38,207 bases of DNA from Micavibrio sp964400125 (GTDB lineage Bacteria > Pseudomonadota > Alphaproteobacteria > Micavibrionales > Micavibrionaceae). Positions 16,851 through 25,223 of this stretch are shown here, piece by piece; positions within the stretch are counted from its first letter, which is position 1, and every line of letters begins with the position of its first letter. The stretch is from NCBI GenBank assembly GCA_964400125.1, contig CAYNSR010000019.1:1-38207 (forward strand), written 5' to 3'. The notes beneath the pieces were generated by a model that did not search any database, was not told the DNA's origin, and saw only the letters and a program-made list of their open reading frames with translations. The translations under genes were made by a program, and so were the position numbers.

Positions 16851-17684
16851 ATGACCGAGTCATCCGTGATCGAACACACACCTTCCGACGCACCGGCCAC
16901 ACCGGTATTCCGTCGCGGGCACAACATCGTTGCCGTGGCCAGCGGCAAGGGCGGGGTTGGGAAAACATGGTTTTCCATCACGCTGTCCCACGCGCTGGCG
17001 AAAATGGGCAAACGCGTTTTACTGTTCGACGGCGATCTGGGTCTGGCGAATGTCGATGTGCAGCTCGGCCTGATGCCGCGCCGCGACCTCAATGACGTCA
17101 TTCGCGGACGCCTTGGCATGGACAAGGTCACCCAACGTTTCGAAGACGGCGGGTTTGATATCGTCGCCGGGCGTTCCGGACAGGCATCGCTTTCCGCCCT
17201 GCCCAGCCAGCGCCTGATGCTGCTGCGCGACCAGTTGCTGGAAGTGGCCGACAAATACGACATCGTCATTATCGATCTCGGTGCCGGGGTTGACCGCACT
17301 GTACGCATGCTCTCCGCCACAGCCACTCGCACTTTGCTGGTTGCCACCGATGAACCGACCTCCCTGACCGACGCCTATGCCTTTATCAAACTGGGGAATG
17401 CCGCTGGAATGTCGAAAAATATCGGCATCGTCGTCAATCAGGCCCCCAGCGCCATGGAAGGTGAAAAAACCTACAAAACCCTGCTCAAGGCCTGCGAAAA
17501 CTTCCTGCGCCTGTCGCCGCCGATGATCGGCATGATCCGCCACGACCCGCGCGTCAAGGAAACCATCCGTCACCAGACCCCGATCCTGACCAGGTCCCCG
17601 AATACGGAAGCCGCCGAAGACGTCGAGAAAATCGCCCGCATGGTCGCGCGGGAAATGGCGGAAAACCAGAAAGCGACTGCCTGA
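16851..17684 (+). CDS. flhG: Flagellar number regulator FlhG (MinD/ParA-type ATPase)
   Basis: A deviant Walker ATPase of the MinD class. SGKGGVGKTW is the deviant Walker A motif, LLFDGDLGLANVDVQLGL the switch I region, and IVIIDLGAGVD the Walker B. Together with FlhF it limits flagellar number. A 20-residue polar N-terminal extension precedes the P-loop domain and may hold the FlhF-activating segment. The start at 16851 (MTESSVIE) follows an AGGAT site; ATG at 16833, overlapping flhF, is less likely. A rho-independent terminator follows at 17712-17741, closing the flhF-flhG unit. Confidence 0.93.
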   Translation: MTESSVIEHTPSDAPATPVFRRGHNIVAVASGKGGVGKTWFSITLSHALAKMGKRVLLFDGDLGLANVDVQLGLMPRRDLNDVIRGRLGMDKVTQRFEDGGFDIVAGRSGQASLSALPSQRLMLLRDQLLEVADKYDIVIIDLGAGVDRTVRMLSATATRTLLVATDEPTSLTDAYAFIKLGNAAGMSKNIGIVVNQAPSAMEGEKTYKTLLKACENFLRLSPPMIGMIRHDPRVKETIRHQTPILTRSPNTEAAEDVEKIARMVAREMAENQKATA

Positions 17685-17711
17685 ACAGGGTCATTCAGCC
17701 CCGTTGGATGA

Positions 17712-17741
17712 AGCCGCTGGACGAGATTCAGCGGCTTTTTT
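17712..17741 (+). terminator. Rho-independent terminator after flhG
   Basis: AGCCGCTG (17712-17719) and CAGCGGCT (17729-17736) form a perfect 8-bp stem with a 9-base loop, followed by a run of T. It lies 28 bases past the flhG stop codon. Confidence 0.9.
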
Positions 17742-17764
17742 ACTTTTGGTGCTAGACTTGTGAC

Positions 17765-19630
17765 ATGAGCGATTCCGGTTTCCCGCAACTTCCGCCCGGC
17801 AGCCGCCCCCCCGATCTCGTGGTGGCAATACCCAAATCCGCACAAACGGTCAAAATCGAATCCGTGCGCGGCGCATTGCGCGATCTCCGGCAAACCGTGC
17901 GCGTGCAGGGGGAAATCACGCATGTTGGGCGCAACGGCAGTGTCACCCTGCGGACAGAGCAAGGCGATGAAATCGACCTGAAACTGCGTAGCCGCATCAT
18001 GGTGCAGCAAGGACAAAAACTCGAAATCGAACTTCCGCCCGGAACCCCGCCCCGTCAGGCGATCCTCCGCCCACTCCCGCAGACCGTTCCGGCAACACCA
18101 CCCCAAACCTTGCCGCCACCCCCTGCCGCAACACTACCGCCTGCCGTCGCAGCCGCGCATCCCTCACCCCTCATTCCGCCGGAAATACGAACCCTCCTCG
18201 ATGCCCCGATTCCCGCCCCGGCAACCACGACAGCGCCACCGCCATCCTCCGTTTCACCATCCCTCGCCCCGCCACATCCGGAAGCCGTTTATCCGCTCAT
18301 TCCTTTATCCGCCTTTCCGCCCGCCGCCGCCCTGCTGCCCCCGGCACCGTTGCAAGCGACAACCGCCATGACCCCGGCCTTACGACCTGCCGCCCCCGCA
18401 TCCATAGCTGTGACGGGGCTGGCATTCACGCCGCAACAAATTTCGTCCCCCGCATTCCCAAACCTGTACGACCTCCCCGCCGTCACGGCGCTCCCCCGCC
18501 CAAACGAGCCCCTGTTGACAATGCTTCCGACGGGGCCGACCCTGCATCATCATCCATTATGGCAGCCTGATTTTGCGCTGTTACAAGCGCCACTCCTTTT
18601 TCCCGCGGCCAAAACGCTGCCCAGTCGCTTTGTGGTCCGGATTGTCGCGACCACACCGCCTGACCCCACCAATCTGGGAACACCACAAAAACAACACATC
18701 CCCTCAACATCATCTCCGGCAACGCTTCATGCCCGCGTCATTGGCATCACGCCGCAACACCATCCGGTCCTGTCCGTTGCCCTGCCGGGTCTGGCAGGGG
18801 GAGATGGCGCGCCCTATCTTTTGCAATTTCCGACCGGAACGCTGCCTGTTGGCACACAGGTGGAGCTATTGCCGCAAACGATGGTGTCCCCGGCGACCCC
18901 GGCAACATTTCCCGATGCCGCGTTGCCGCTGCATACTGCATTATTCTCCGGCTGGCTATGGCCGGCATTTGACGATGCATTCGATATCCTGAACACGGCC
19001 TCCGCTACGCAACTCGGTTCTGCGGCAACGCAATCTCTGGCAAAAATCCTGCCCAGCCCGGCAAACCCCGCGCAAATGGGGGCCGCTATTTTATTTTTTG
19101 TGGCTGCCATCCGCTCCGGCGATATCGGCGGGTGGATGGGCGAACGGACGCTGAATTCCTTAAAACGCGATGGCCTGCGCGGCAGCAACGCGCTTGAAAA
19201 AATCGCCCGCGATGTGACAGGCTTGTCGCGGCTGGCCTCGGAACCCCTGTCGCAGGACTGGCGTGGCCTGCCGATCCCGTATGTATGGCAAAACGAGATA
19301 CACAAAATGCATCTTTATTACCGTCATCAGGGCGGGGACGAAAAAGATACGCCGGAAGACAAAAAAGACCGCAGCACGCGCTTTATCTTCGACCTTCACC
19401 TTGACCGCATCGGGGATTTGCAACTCGACGGGCTGATGAAGGACCCGCGCCTCGACCTGATTTTGCGCACCCGCACCCCGTTCGCCCGATCCATGCAAAC
19501 GGTCATGCGGCAGAAATACCTCGATATCCTCGAAAGCGGCAAGCTGCAGGGCGATCTGGCTTTCCAGACCCGGACGGATCAGTGGGTGCGTGTTGAAACC
19601 AGACTTTCCAGCCTGAAAACAACGGCTTAA
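17765..19630 (+). CDS. Proline-rich protein with FliK-like C-terminal domain
   Basis: A 621-aa protein. Residues 1-95 form a small beta-rich domain (VRVQGEITHVGRNGSVTLR). A long Pro/Ala/Thr-rich, probably unfolded stretch follows (about 100-330). The C-terminal 250 residues are folded and include FIFDLHLDRIGDLQLDGLM and a final LESGKLQGDLAFQTR. This layout (long flexible ruler, compact C-terminal domain on a leucine-rich strand pattern) matches flagellar hook-length control proteins, and the position among flagellar genes agrees. Sequence similarity to FliK is weak, so the call is an inference. It could instead be an unrelated secreted or envelope protein, though no signal peptide is present. 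Confidence 0.6.
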   Translation: MSDSGFPQLPPGSRPPDLVVAIPKSAQTVKIESVRGALRDLRQTVRVQGEITHVGRNGSVTLRTEQGDEIDLKLRSRIMVQQGQKLEIELPPGTPPRQAILRPLPQTVPATPPQTLPPPPAATLPPAVAAAHPSPLIPPEIRTLLDAPIPAPATTTAPPPSSVSPSLAPPHPEAVYPLIPLSAFPPAAALLPPAPLQATTAMTPALRPAAPASIAVTGLAFTPQQISSPAFPNLYDLPAVTALPRPNEPLLTMLPTGPTLHHHPLWQPDFALLQAPLLFPAAKTLPSRFVVRIVATTPPDPTNLGTPQKQHIPSTSSPATLHARVIGITPQHHPVLSVALPGLAGGDGAPYLLQFPTGTLPVGTQVELLPQTMVSPATPATFPDAALPLHTALFSGWLWPAFDDAFDILNTASATQLGSAATQSLAKILPSPANPAQMGAAILFFVAAIRSGDIGGWMGERTLNSLKRDGLRGSNALEKIARDVTGLSRLASEPLSQDWRGLPIPYVWQNEIHKMHLYYRHQGGDEKDTPEDKKDRSTRFIFDLHLDRIGDLQLDGLMKDPRLDLILRTRTPFARSMQTVMRQKYLDILESGKLQGDLAFQTRTDQWVRVETRLSSLKTTA

Positions 19631-19650
19631 GTATTTTTTTATTATTTTCC

Positions 19651-19664
19651 TTAACATTTCTTAA
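19651..19664. promoter_or_regulatory. CtrA-like half-site pair upstream of the double-GGDEF gene
   Basis: TTAA-CATTTC-TTAA followed by CCC resembles the CtrA recognition pattern TTAA-N7-TTAA, but with a spacer of six. It lies about 65 bases before the chosen start of the GGDEF-like gene. A similar N6 pair lies before ctrA. The match is suggestive only. Confidence 0.35.
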
Positions 19665-19727
19665 CCCTTCCTCTATAAGATGCCCTTGTACGTTGCGCCC
19701 TTCGCGGCACATGTCGGGGTTAAAACG

Positions 19728-21611
19728 ATGTCGATCAAGCAAAGCATCATCGAACCGCTGGCGCTCCTGCCTCACGGCAAGGAATTGCAGAGCTACCTGA
19801 TTACGCTGGCCTGCGCGATATCGGGTAAGAAAACGCCGCCGGACGATTATATTCACGACCTGCAAAAACATAGCGGTATCTTCGTCGACTCCACCGATAT
19901 CGACAACATTCTCGAACGCATCCGGAACATTTATCAAAACAAGGGGTATCGCACCCCGTGGGAACTTGAAAACGACCTGATCCGTGAAATCATGCCCGAT
20001 ATGCCGGACGAGGCTCTGGCGTACGCAGACCAGTATGCCGCCATTCGCTGCACCCCTGACCCCCTGACCGGATATTTTCAAAAATCGCAAGTGCCGCTTG
20101 TAATGGCGATGTCCGCATTATATGGGCAAACAACAGGCCAGCCTGTCAGCGTTATCGAGATCGACTGGAGCAATATGCGCGGCACAAACGACCATTACGC
20201 ATATCTGCTTGCCGCCGCGGAGGAGATCGGTATCAACGTCTTCATAGAACAAGAAGCCATGAGCCTGACAGATCAGGCCACCTATATCACCGCTTGCCGC
20301 ATGCGAAATGCGATCACCGAATTTACCGGAAAAAAAACGATTGTTCCATTGCGCACCGGGGGTGATGAGGCCCGCATTCTTTTGCCCGGCGTTACACTTG
20401 AACAGGCAAATGCCCTGATCGCCAGAATTCATGAACTGGTTGAACAGACAACCGCCATTCTGGATTTGCATGACCACCCACACGGCAAGAGGCCGCTGGA
20501 TAAATGGTCCAACGGATACGGTGCCTGCGCCACGGCCTTTGCCCTCAAGGCAGAGGGGCAGGAAGCCTATGAACAGGAAATCCATGAAGCAGACATAAAA
20601 ATTCAGGCGGAAAAAATTACCCTTGGCAAAAACAGGCTGACAAACCCGGACTTTGCCGACCTAAAACCGCCCTGCTCGCACGTTCCAGAGTGCTATAGAA
20701 ACAGAGAATCGGCCCAAATGCACATATTCTCCGTTCTCGAACGCATGGCGGATTTGCGCGAAAGCCTGACAATCGACATACCGGAATCCCCGGAACCGCC
20801 CTCCCTTGAAGAAATAGCGGCGGGAATCCACCTCGATCATTTTCCGACCCCTGCGCAAATTCAAGAGACCTATTACCAACATATGAAGGACGACCTTGCC
20901 AAGGACGGCATCACGCTCACGCCTGCGCAAGAACGCCTGCTGTGGATGAAGTTTATCCATTTCCCGGCAACGGACCATACAACCGGAACCCTGACGGCAC
21001 GGGACCTTCCCGCCATGGCGGGCGTTGCATACCGCATGGCCAACGATATCAACACCCGCACCGGCCTGAACGCGCCCCTGTGGACCATCAGCGCAAGCTT
21101 TCACAATCTGGCTGGCCTGAACGAATCAGTCGGGCATGAAGCGGCGAATGCCGTCCTGCACCATCAGGCCCATGAAATTATCGAAAAAACATTGTTCAGG
21201 GCGGGCCTATCGCGCGAAAATTTCTATCTGTCCCACATGGGCGGCGGAGAATTTCGCATGGTCATCCAGCCGATTATTTTCGATCAGGACGGATCAACCA
21301 GAATGATTGTCGAAAAAATCATGCATACCGTATGCAATGAAATAAAGGAAAAAACCGAAATCCTGAACAGGCAATACGCGCATATTGAAAACCCGCGCGA
21401 AGAACTGCGCCCGTGGGAAGACGGCATTACTGTCACAACGGTCGCCAAACCCTATAAAATCGATCCGCAGCTCAACACCAATGAATTGCGGCGCGGCGGC
21501 GCCATTGTGGCCTTTATCGGCGAACATCTTGCCGACGCTGTCGATGAAAAACGAAAAAACCGCATCCCGTACACCCATGACATGCAGTCGCCAACGCGCG
21601 AAATGTTTTGA
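19728..21611 (+). CDS. Protein with two degenerate GGDEF domains
   Basis: A 627-aa cytoplasmic protein. The first GGDEF-like unit opens with DPLTGYF (about residue 111), keeps IEIDWSNMRGTND where metal and guanine contacts normally fall, and has GGDEA (about 211-215) as its signature. The second opens with DHTTGTLTARD (about 416), has SASFHNLAGLNESVGHEAAN in place of the usual D-x-D/N-F-K-x-x-N pattern, and GGGEF (about 505-509) as its signature. Both active sites deviate from GG(D/E)EF, so diguanylate cyclase activity is doubtful; the second has lost the metal-binding aspartate. It may sense GTP or c-di-GMP or act as a scaffold. The start at 19728 follows GGGG at eight bases. The context is flagellar. 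Confidence 0.75.
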   Translation: MSIKQSIIEPLALLPHGKELQSYLITLACAISGKKTPPDDYIHDLQKHSGIFVDSTDIDNILERIRNIYQNKGYRTPWELENDLIREIMPDMPDEALAYADQYAAIRCTPDPLTGYFQKSQVPLVMAMSALYGQTTGQPVSVIEIDWSNMRGTNDHYAYLLAAAEEIGINVFIEQEAMSLTDQATYITACRMRNAITEFTGKKTIVPLRTGGDEARILLPGVTLEQANALIARIHELVEQTTAILDLHDHPHGKRPLDKWSNGYGACATAFALKAEGQEAYEQEIHEADIKIQAEKITLGKNRLTNPDFADLKPPCSHVPECYRNRESAQMHIFSVLERMADLRESLTIDIPESPEPPSLEEIAAGIHLDHFPTPAQIQETYYQHMKDDLAKDGITLTPAQERLLWMKFIHFPATDHTTGTLTARDLPAMAGVAYRMANDINTRTGLNAPLWTISASFHNLAGLNESVGHEAANAVLHHQAHEIIEKTLFRAGLSRENFYLSHMGGGEFRMVIQPIIFDQDGSTRMIVEKIMHTVCNEIKEKTEILNRQYAHIENPREELRPWEDGITVTTVAKPYKIDPQLNTNELRRGGAIVAFIGEHLADAVDEKRKNRIPYTHDMQSPTREMF

Positions 21612-22031
21612 TTATTCCTCACCCTTGCGGCGAAACCCTTCAATCGCGATATCGTCCAGCAGCCGGGATTCCTGATCAGCGCGCTCCTTCGTCTCTTCCT
21701 CGTCACGGTTACGCTGGATGATCTCCACCTTCTTCTGTTCGGCAAAGGCGGCGCGCACATCTTCCTGCGCCGTTTCGATCCGTGCATTCATCTTGCGGAT
21801 TGCTTCGTCCATGCGTGCGATTTTCTTGCGCATGTTTTCTGCATAAAGCCCGAAAAACGCCCCGGCACCGTTATTCGTCGTCGCCAGCTCTTTTTCATGT
21901 GCCAGTTGTTCTTCCATGTCTTTGCGTCGATTTTGTAAAATTTCAACCTCGCGGTACAGGGCAGAGAGGATTTTTTGCTTTTCCTCGACCGTGTGCTTGC
22001 GCAATTTTATAAGCGACAGGAGATCCGCCAC
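21612..22031 (-). CDS. fliJ: FliJ-like flagellar export stalk protein
   Basis: A 139-aa protein that is almost entirely alpha-helical with heptad-like charge patterns (two long coiled-coil arms, about 5-60 and 70-125). This matches the size and shape of FliJ, which inserts into the FliI ring and links it to FlhA. FliJ sequences are poorly conserved, so identification rests on coiled-coil form and position: the start lies three bases after the fliI stop on the same strand. It abuts the convergent GGDEF-like gene with no spacer. Confidence 0.8.
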   Translation of the reverse strand: MADLLSLIKLRKHTVEEKQKILSALYREVEILQNRRKDMEEQLAHEKELATTNNGAGAFFGLYAENMRKKIARMDEAIRKMNARIETAQEDVRAAFAEQKKVEIIQRNRDEEETKERADQESRLLDDIAIEGFRRKGEE

Positions 22032-22034
22032 ACT

Positions 22035-23390
22035 CTACCCCCTGCGAATGCGCGACGGTGCCGGGGCGGAATTGAGGATTTCATGCAGCATGGCGAACCC
22101 TTCGGCAATGGTGGTGCGTTCCTCCTTGTTCTGGCCGAGAAACGCTTCAATCCTCGGGTAGATTTCAATGGCCTCGTCAACTTTCACATCGCTGCCCTTG
22201 CGATAAGCGCCGAGCCGGATCAATTCGGCCATATCCTCATAGGTGCTGATAATCTGTTTGGCACGTTTTAACATCGCGTTTTGTTCATCGTCGAAAGCCT
22301 TCGGCAATGATCGGGACACCGATTTCAATGCATCGATCGCCGGGAAACGGCCACGATCGGCAATCTTCCGGTCCATAACGATATGCCCGTCAACGATCCC
22401 GCGCACCGCGTCCGAAATCGGTTCGTTATGATCGTCTCCTTCGACAAGGACGGTGAAAATGCCGGTAATCGCCCCTTCGCCCGGTGCACCGGGCCCGGCC
22501 CGTTCGAGAAGGCGCGACAATTCGCCGAACGTGGTCGGCGGATACCCCTTCGATGTCGGCGGCTCCCCCGCGCTCAGGCCGATTTCACGCTGCGCCATGG
22601 CAAAGCGTGTAAGCGAATCGATCAGGCACAAAACCTGCCGCCCGCGCCCGCGAAAATACTCCGCCGTAGACAGGGTCAGATAGGCCGCCTGACGGCGCAT
22701 CAACGCCGATTCATCGCCAGTGGCGACGATCACCACGGAACGTTTCAGTCCGTCCGGCCCGAGATCGTCTTCCAGAAATTCCTGCACCTCGCGGCCACGC
22801 TCCCCGATCAGGCCGATCACCGAGACATCGGCCTCGGTATAGCGCGCCATCATCGACAGCAACACGGATTTCCCTACGCCGGAGCCGGAGAAAATCCCCA
22901 TGCGCTGGCCGCGCACAATCGGCAGGAAACAATTCACCGCCCGCACACCGAGATCCAGCTTTTCGCCGACGCGTTGGCGGCTATGCGGCTCCGGCGGGCG
23001 ATTGCGCAAGGGGACAGGATGACCGCCATGCGGCAAGGGGCCCTTGCCGTCAATCGGTGTGCCCATGCCGTTCAGCACCCGGCCCAGCCAGCGTTCATCG
23101 GGGAAAACGATGGGCCGATTGCGCTGGATAATAGCCGGAGTCCCCAACCCGACCCCTTCCAATACACCAAAAGGCAGCAGCAAGGCGCGGTCATCGCGAA
23201 AGCCGACCACCTCGCAAGGAATCTCAAGCGTCCTGTTCGGACGCAACCGCACCTGCGACCCGATGGAAAGATCATTGCCGAATCCGGCAATTTCCACCAG
23301 TAGGCCAAGAATTTTCGTCACCCGCCCGGCGACCTCATAGTCGGGCAGAACGGAAATCAGCGCTTCGGCTTGTTCACAAAGACGGTCCAT
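22035..23390 (-). CDS. fliI: Flagellum-specific ATPase FliI
   Basis: This is the F1-beta-like ATPase that energises flagellar export. Walker A is GIFSGSGVGKSVLL (about residues 155-168) and Walker B is VLCLIDSLTRFA. The family segments GERGREVQEF and SKGYPPTTFGELSRLLERAG are intact. The protein is about 451 aa, the full family length. The start at 23390 (MDRLCEQAE) is chosen by similarity; an upstream in-frame codon at 23402 would add four residues, and no clear ribosome binding site decides. It is followed directly by fliJ. The upstream 220 bases are shared with the divergent peptidoglycan-binding gene. Confidence 0.97.
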   Translation of the reverse strand: MDRLCEQAEALISVLPDYEVAGRVTKILGLLVEIAGFGNDLSIGSQVRLRPNRTLEIPCEVVGFRDDRALLLPFGVLEGVGLGTPAIIQRNRPIVFPDERWLGRVLNGMGTPIDGKGPLPHGGHPVPLRNRPPEPHSRQRVGEKLDLGVRAVNCFLPIVRGQRMGIFSGSGVGKSVLLSMMARYTEADVSVIGLIGERGREVQEFLEDDLGPDGLKRSVVIVATGDESALMRRQAAYLTLSTAEYFRGRGRQVLCLIDSLTRFAMAQREIGLSAGEPPTSKGYPPTTFGELSRLLERAGPGAPGEGAITGIFTVLVEGDDHNEPISDAVRGIVDGHIVMDRKIADRGRFPAIDALKSVSRSLPKAFDDEQNAMLKRAKQIISTYEDMAELIRLGAYRKGSDVKVDEAIEIYPRIEAFLGQNKEERTTIAEGFAMLHEILNSAPAPSRIRRG

Positions 23391-23610
23391 GGGCAAAATC
23401 AAGATAAACGGGATCAGAAACGAACAGGATCATTGTAGCATAATTCAACGGCCTATATCTGCCCTTCCTTTCCTGAATGGATATGTAATCCTCCTGCATG
23501 ACGGGGTTTCGGTTGTTTTTGGGCATTGACCGTCTTTTTTTTCTGCGCGGCTGAACTTTTTCGCTGGGAAACGCTTTGTCTAGGACAACCCGGAAGAGGA
23601 GATACACACC

Positions 23611-24189
23611 ATGAAACGCATTTTTTATACCGCACTGCTGACGGGCGCACTGTCGATTCCCGCCGCGCAGGCCCTTGCCCAGCAGAGTTATGACCCCCTC
23701 GGGCCGTCCATGCCGGATTCCGCAGCAACAGCGCCTGCCCCGGCACCTGCGGCAACGTCCGCTGCCGCAACAACAGCGCCCGCAGCCGTTGCCGTTTCCG
23801 CGCTGGATATGGCCGCCATCCGGGAAATCCAGATGGCCTTGCGCGATTCCGGCTTCACCCCCGGACCCGTGGATGGTCTGTGGGGCCCGCGCACAGCCGC
23901 CAGCATGAATCGTTTCCAGAAACACCGCAATCTTGACCGGATGGGCGATGCCGCCAGCCCAAGGGCCAATGTGGCACTTATCCCCGTGGAAACGCTGGAT
24001 GCTCTCGGCATCGGCCTGAATGAAATCCGCCCCGCCGCCGGATGGGCCACCGTCCCCGCACGCCGGACAGCAACCGACGATGATATGAACCGCGCCCCCG
24101 CCAGCCGCAGCATGGACGGCATGGGCAACACCATGCGTTCGGACGACGTCATCGACAATGACCGTCTGGAAAGCAACAATATGGATTAA
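23611..24189 (+). CDS. Secreted peptidoglycan-binding domain protein
   Basis: A 192-aa protein. The signal peptide (MKRIFYTALLTGALSIPAAQALAQ) should be cleaved after AQALA. An Ala/Pro-rich linker (about 35-65) leads to one PG_binding_1 repeat (about 70-110, with LRDSGFTPGPVDGLWGPRT and MNRFQK). The C-terminus is polar and acidic. No catalytic domain is attached, so it probably binds the wall or recruits another enzyme. A strong ribosome binding site (AAGAGGAG) precedes the start. It is transcribed alone between fliI and ctrA. Confidence 0.85.
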   Translation: MKRIFYTALLTGALSIPAAQALAQQSYDPLGPSMPDSAATAPAPAPAATSAAATTAPAAVAVSALDMAAIREIQMALRDSGFTPGPVDGLWGPRTAASMNRFQKHRNLDRMGDAASPRANVALIPVETLDALGIGLNEIRPAAGWATVPARRTATDDDMNRAPASRSMDGMGNTMRSDDVIDNDRLESNNMD

Positions 24190-24217
24190 AAAAACCATCC
24201 AAACCTGCCCCCTCTCC

Positions 24218-24251
24218 ACCCCCTTCCCTCTAAAACAAACGGGAAGGGGGT
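24218..24251. terminator. Hairpin downstream of the peptidoglycan-binding gene
   Basis: ACCCCCTTCCC (24218-24228) pairs perfectly with GGGAAGGGGGT (24241-24251) around a 12-base loop. No long T run follows, so it is either a weak terminator or a member of a palindromic repeat family. It lies 30 bases past the stop codon. Confidence 0.5.
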
Positions 24252-24328
24252 GCCGCCCTTGGAGCAAGCTTTCTTAATTTATATGAAAACCAGACGTTTA
24301 TCCGCCCCTCTCACAGAAAAAGTTCCCT

Positions 24329-24388
24329 GATTCCTGAATAATTTGCGATCCGCTTCAGAATTTGTTAATATTAATAAAGCTTAATTAA
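24329..24388 (+). promoter_or_regulatory. ctrA upstream region with GANTC and TTAA sites
   Basis: GATTC at 24329-24333 matches the CcrM methylation site GANTC. A cluster of four TTAA motifs follows at 24365, 24371, 24381 and 24385. The pair at 24371 and 24381 is separated by six bases, one less than the Caulobacter CtrA consensus. In Caulobacter, ctrA is controlled by both methylation state and its own product. The sites end about 50 bases before the ctrA start. No promoter boxes can be fixed with confidence. Confidence 0.45.
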
Positions 24389-24439
24389 AGAAACGACCTC
24401 CACCTCCTTCCACATTTTCAAATTTCGCGGGGACACATC

Positions 24440-25147
24440 ATGCGCGTACTGCTCGTAGAAGACGACAAATCGACCGCCAAAAGCATTGAACTGATGCTCA
24501 AATCCGAAGGCTATATCGTTGACTTGACCGATCTTGGCGAAGACGGTCTGGAAATCGGCAAGATTTACGATTACGACATCATCATCCTCGACCTGATGCT
24601 GCCCGATATGGATGGCTACGAAGTCCTGAAAAATCTTCGCGCCGCCAAGGTGACGACACCGATCCTCATTCTCTCCGGCCTTTCGGAACTGGATAACAAG
24701 ATCAAGGGTCTTGGCTTCGGTGCCGATGACTACCTGACTAAACCTTTCGACAAACGCGAACTGGTCGCCCGCATTCAGGCCATCGTGCGTCGGTCTCAGG
24801 GCCACAGCCAGAGCGTTATCCTGACTGGCAAGGTCAAGGTCAATCTCGACACCCGCACGGTGGAGGTGGACGGCAAGCCGCTGCACCTGACCGGAAAGGA
24901 ATACGGCATCCTTGAGCTCCTGTCCTTGCGCAAGGGCTCGACCCTGACCAAGGAAATGTTCCTGAATCACCTCTATGGCGGCATGGATGAACCCGAAGTC
25001 AAAATCATCGATGTGTTCATCTGCAAGCTGCGCAAAAAACTGGCCAATGCCGCCGGAGGCGACAACTACATCGAAACCGTCTGGGGTCGCGGCTATGTCC
25101 TGCGCGATCCGGAAGCAGAAAAACGCAAAACCGCGGTCAGCGCATAG
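24440..25147 (+). CDS. ctrA: Cell-cycle response regulator CtrA
   Basis: This is the OmpR-type master regulator of the alphaproteobacterial cell cycle and flagellar hierarchy. The receiver (1-120) has the acidic pair in LLVEDDKS, the phospho-acceptor aspartate in IILDLMLPDMDGYEV (about residue 51), and the conserved lysine in YLTKPFDKREL. The winged-helix domain carries HLTGKEYGILELLSLRKG and TLTKEMFLNHLYGGMDEPE, diagnostic of CtrA. The protein is 235 aa, with a C-terminal tail ending in Ala (TAVSA), compatible with ClpXP recognition of the usual terminal alanines. A strong terminator follows. CtrA probably feeds into the nearby flagellar genes. Confidence 0.96.
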   Translation: MRVLLVEDDKSTAKSIELMLKSEGYIVDLTDLGEDGLEIGKIYDYDIIILDLMLPDMDGYEVLKNLRAAKVTTPILILSGLSELDNKIKGLGFGADDYLTKPFDKRELVARIQAIVRRSQGHSQSVILTGKVKVNLDTRTVEVDGKPLHLTGKEYGILELLSLRKGSTLTKEMFLNHLYGGMDEPEVKIIDVFICKLRKKLANAAGGDNYIETVWGRGYVLRDPEAEKRKTAVSA

Positions 25148-25174
25148 ACGCCCCGAACAGCTCTCCCGAAATTC

Positions 25175-25203
25175 AAAAAGCCCCCGCGAGACGGGGGCTT
25201 TTT
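25175..25203. terminator. Bidirectional rho-independent terminator between ctrA and a convergent gene
   Basis: AAAAAGCCCCCG (25175-25186) and CGGGGGCTTTTT (25192-25203) form a 12-bp perfect stem with a 5-base loop. The A and T runs on either side allow it to end transcription from both directions. Confidence 0.93.
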
Positions 25204-25223
25204 CATTCCAGTTTAAAAAAACG

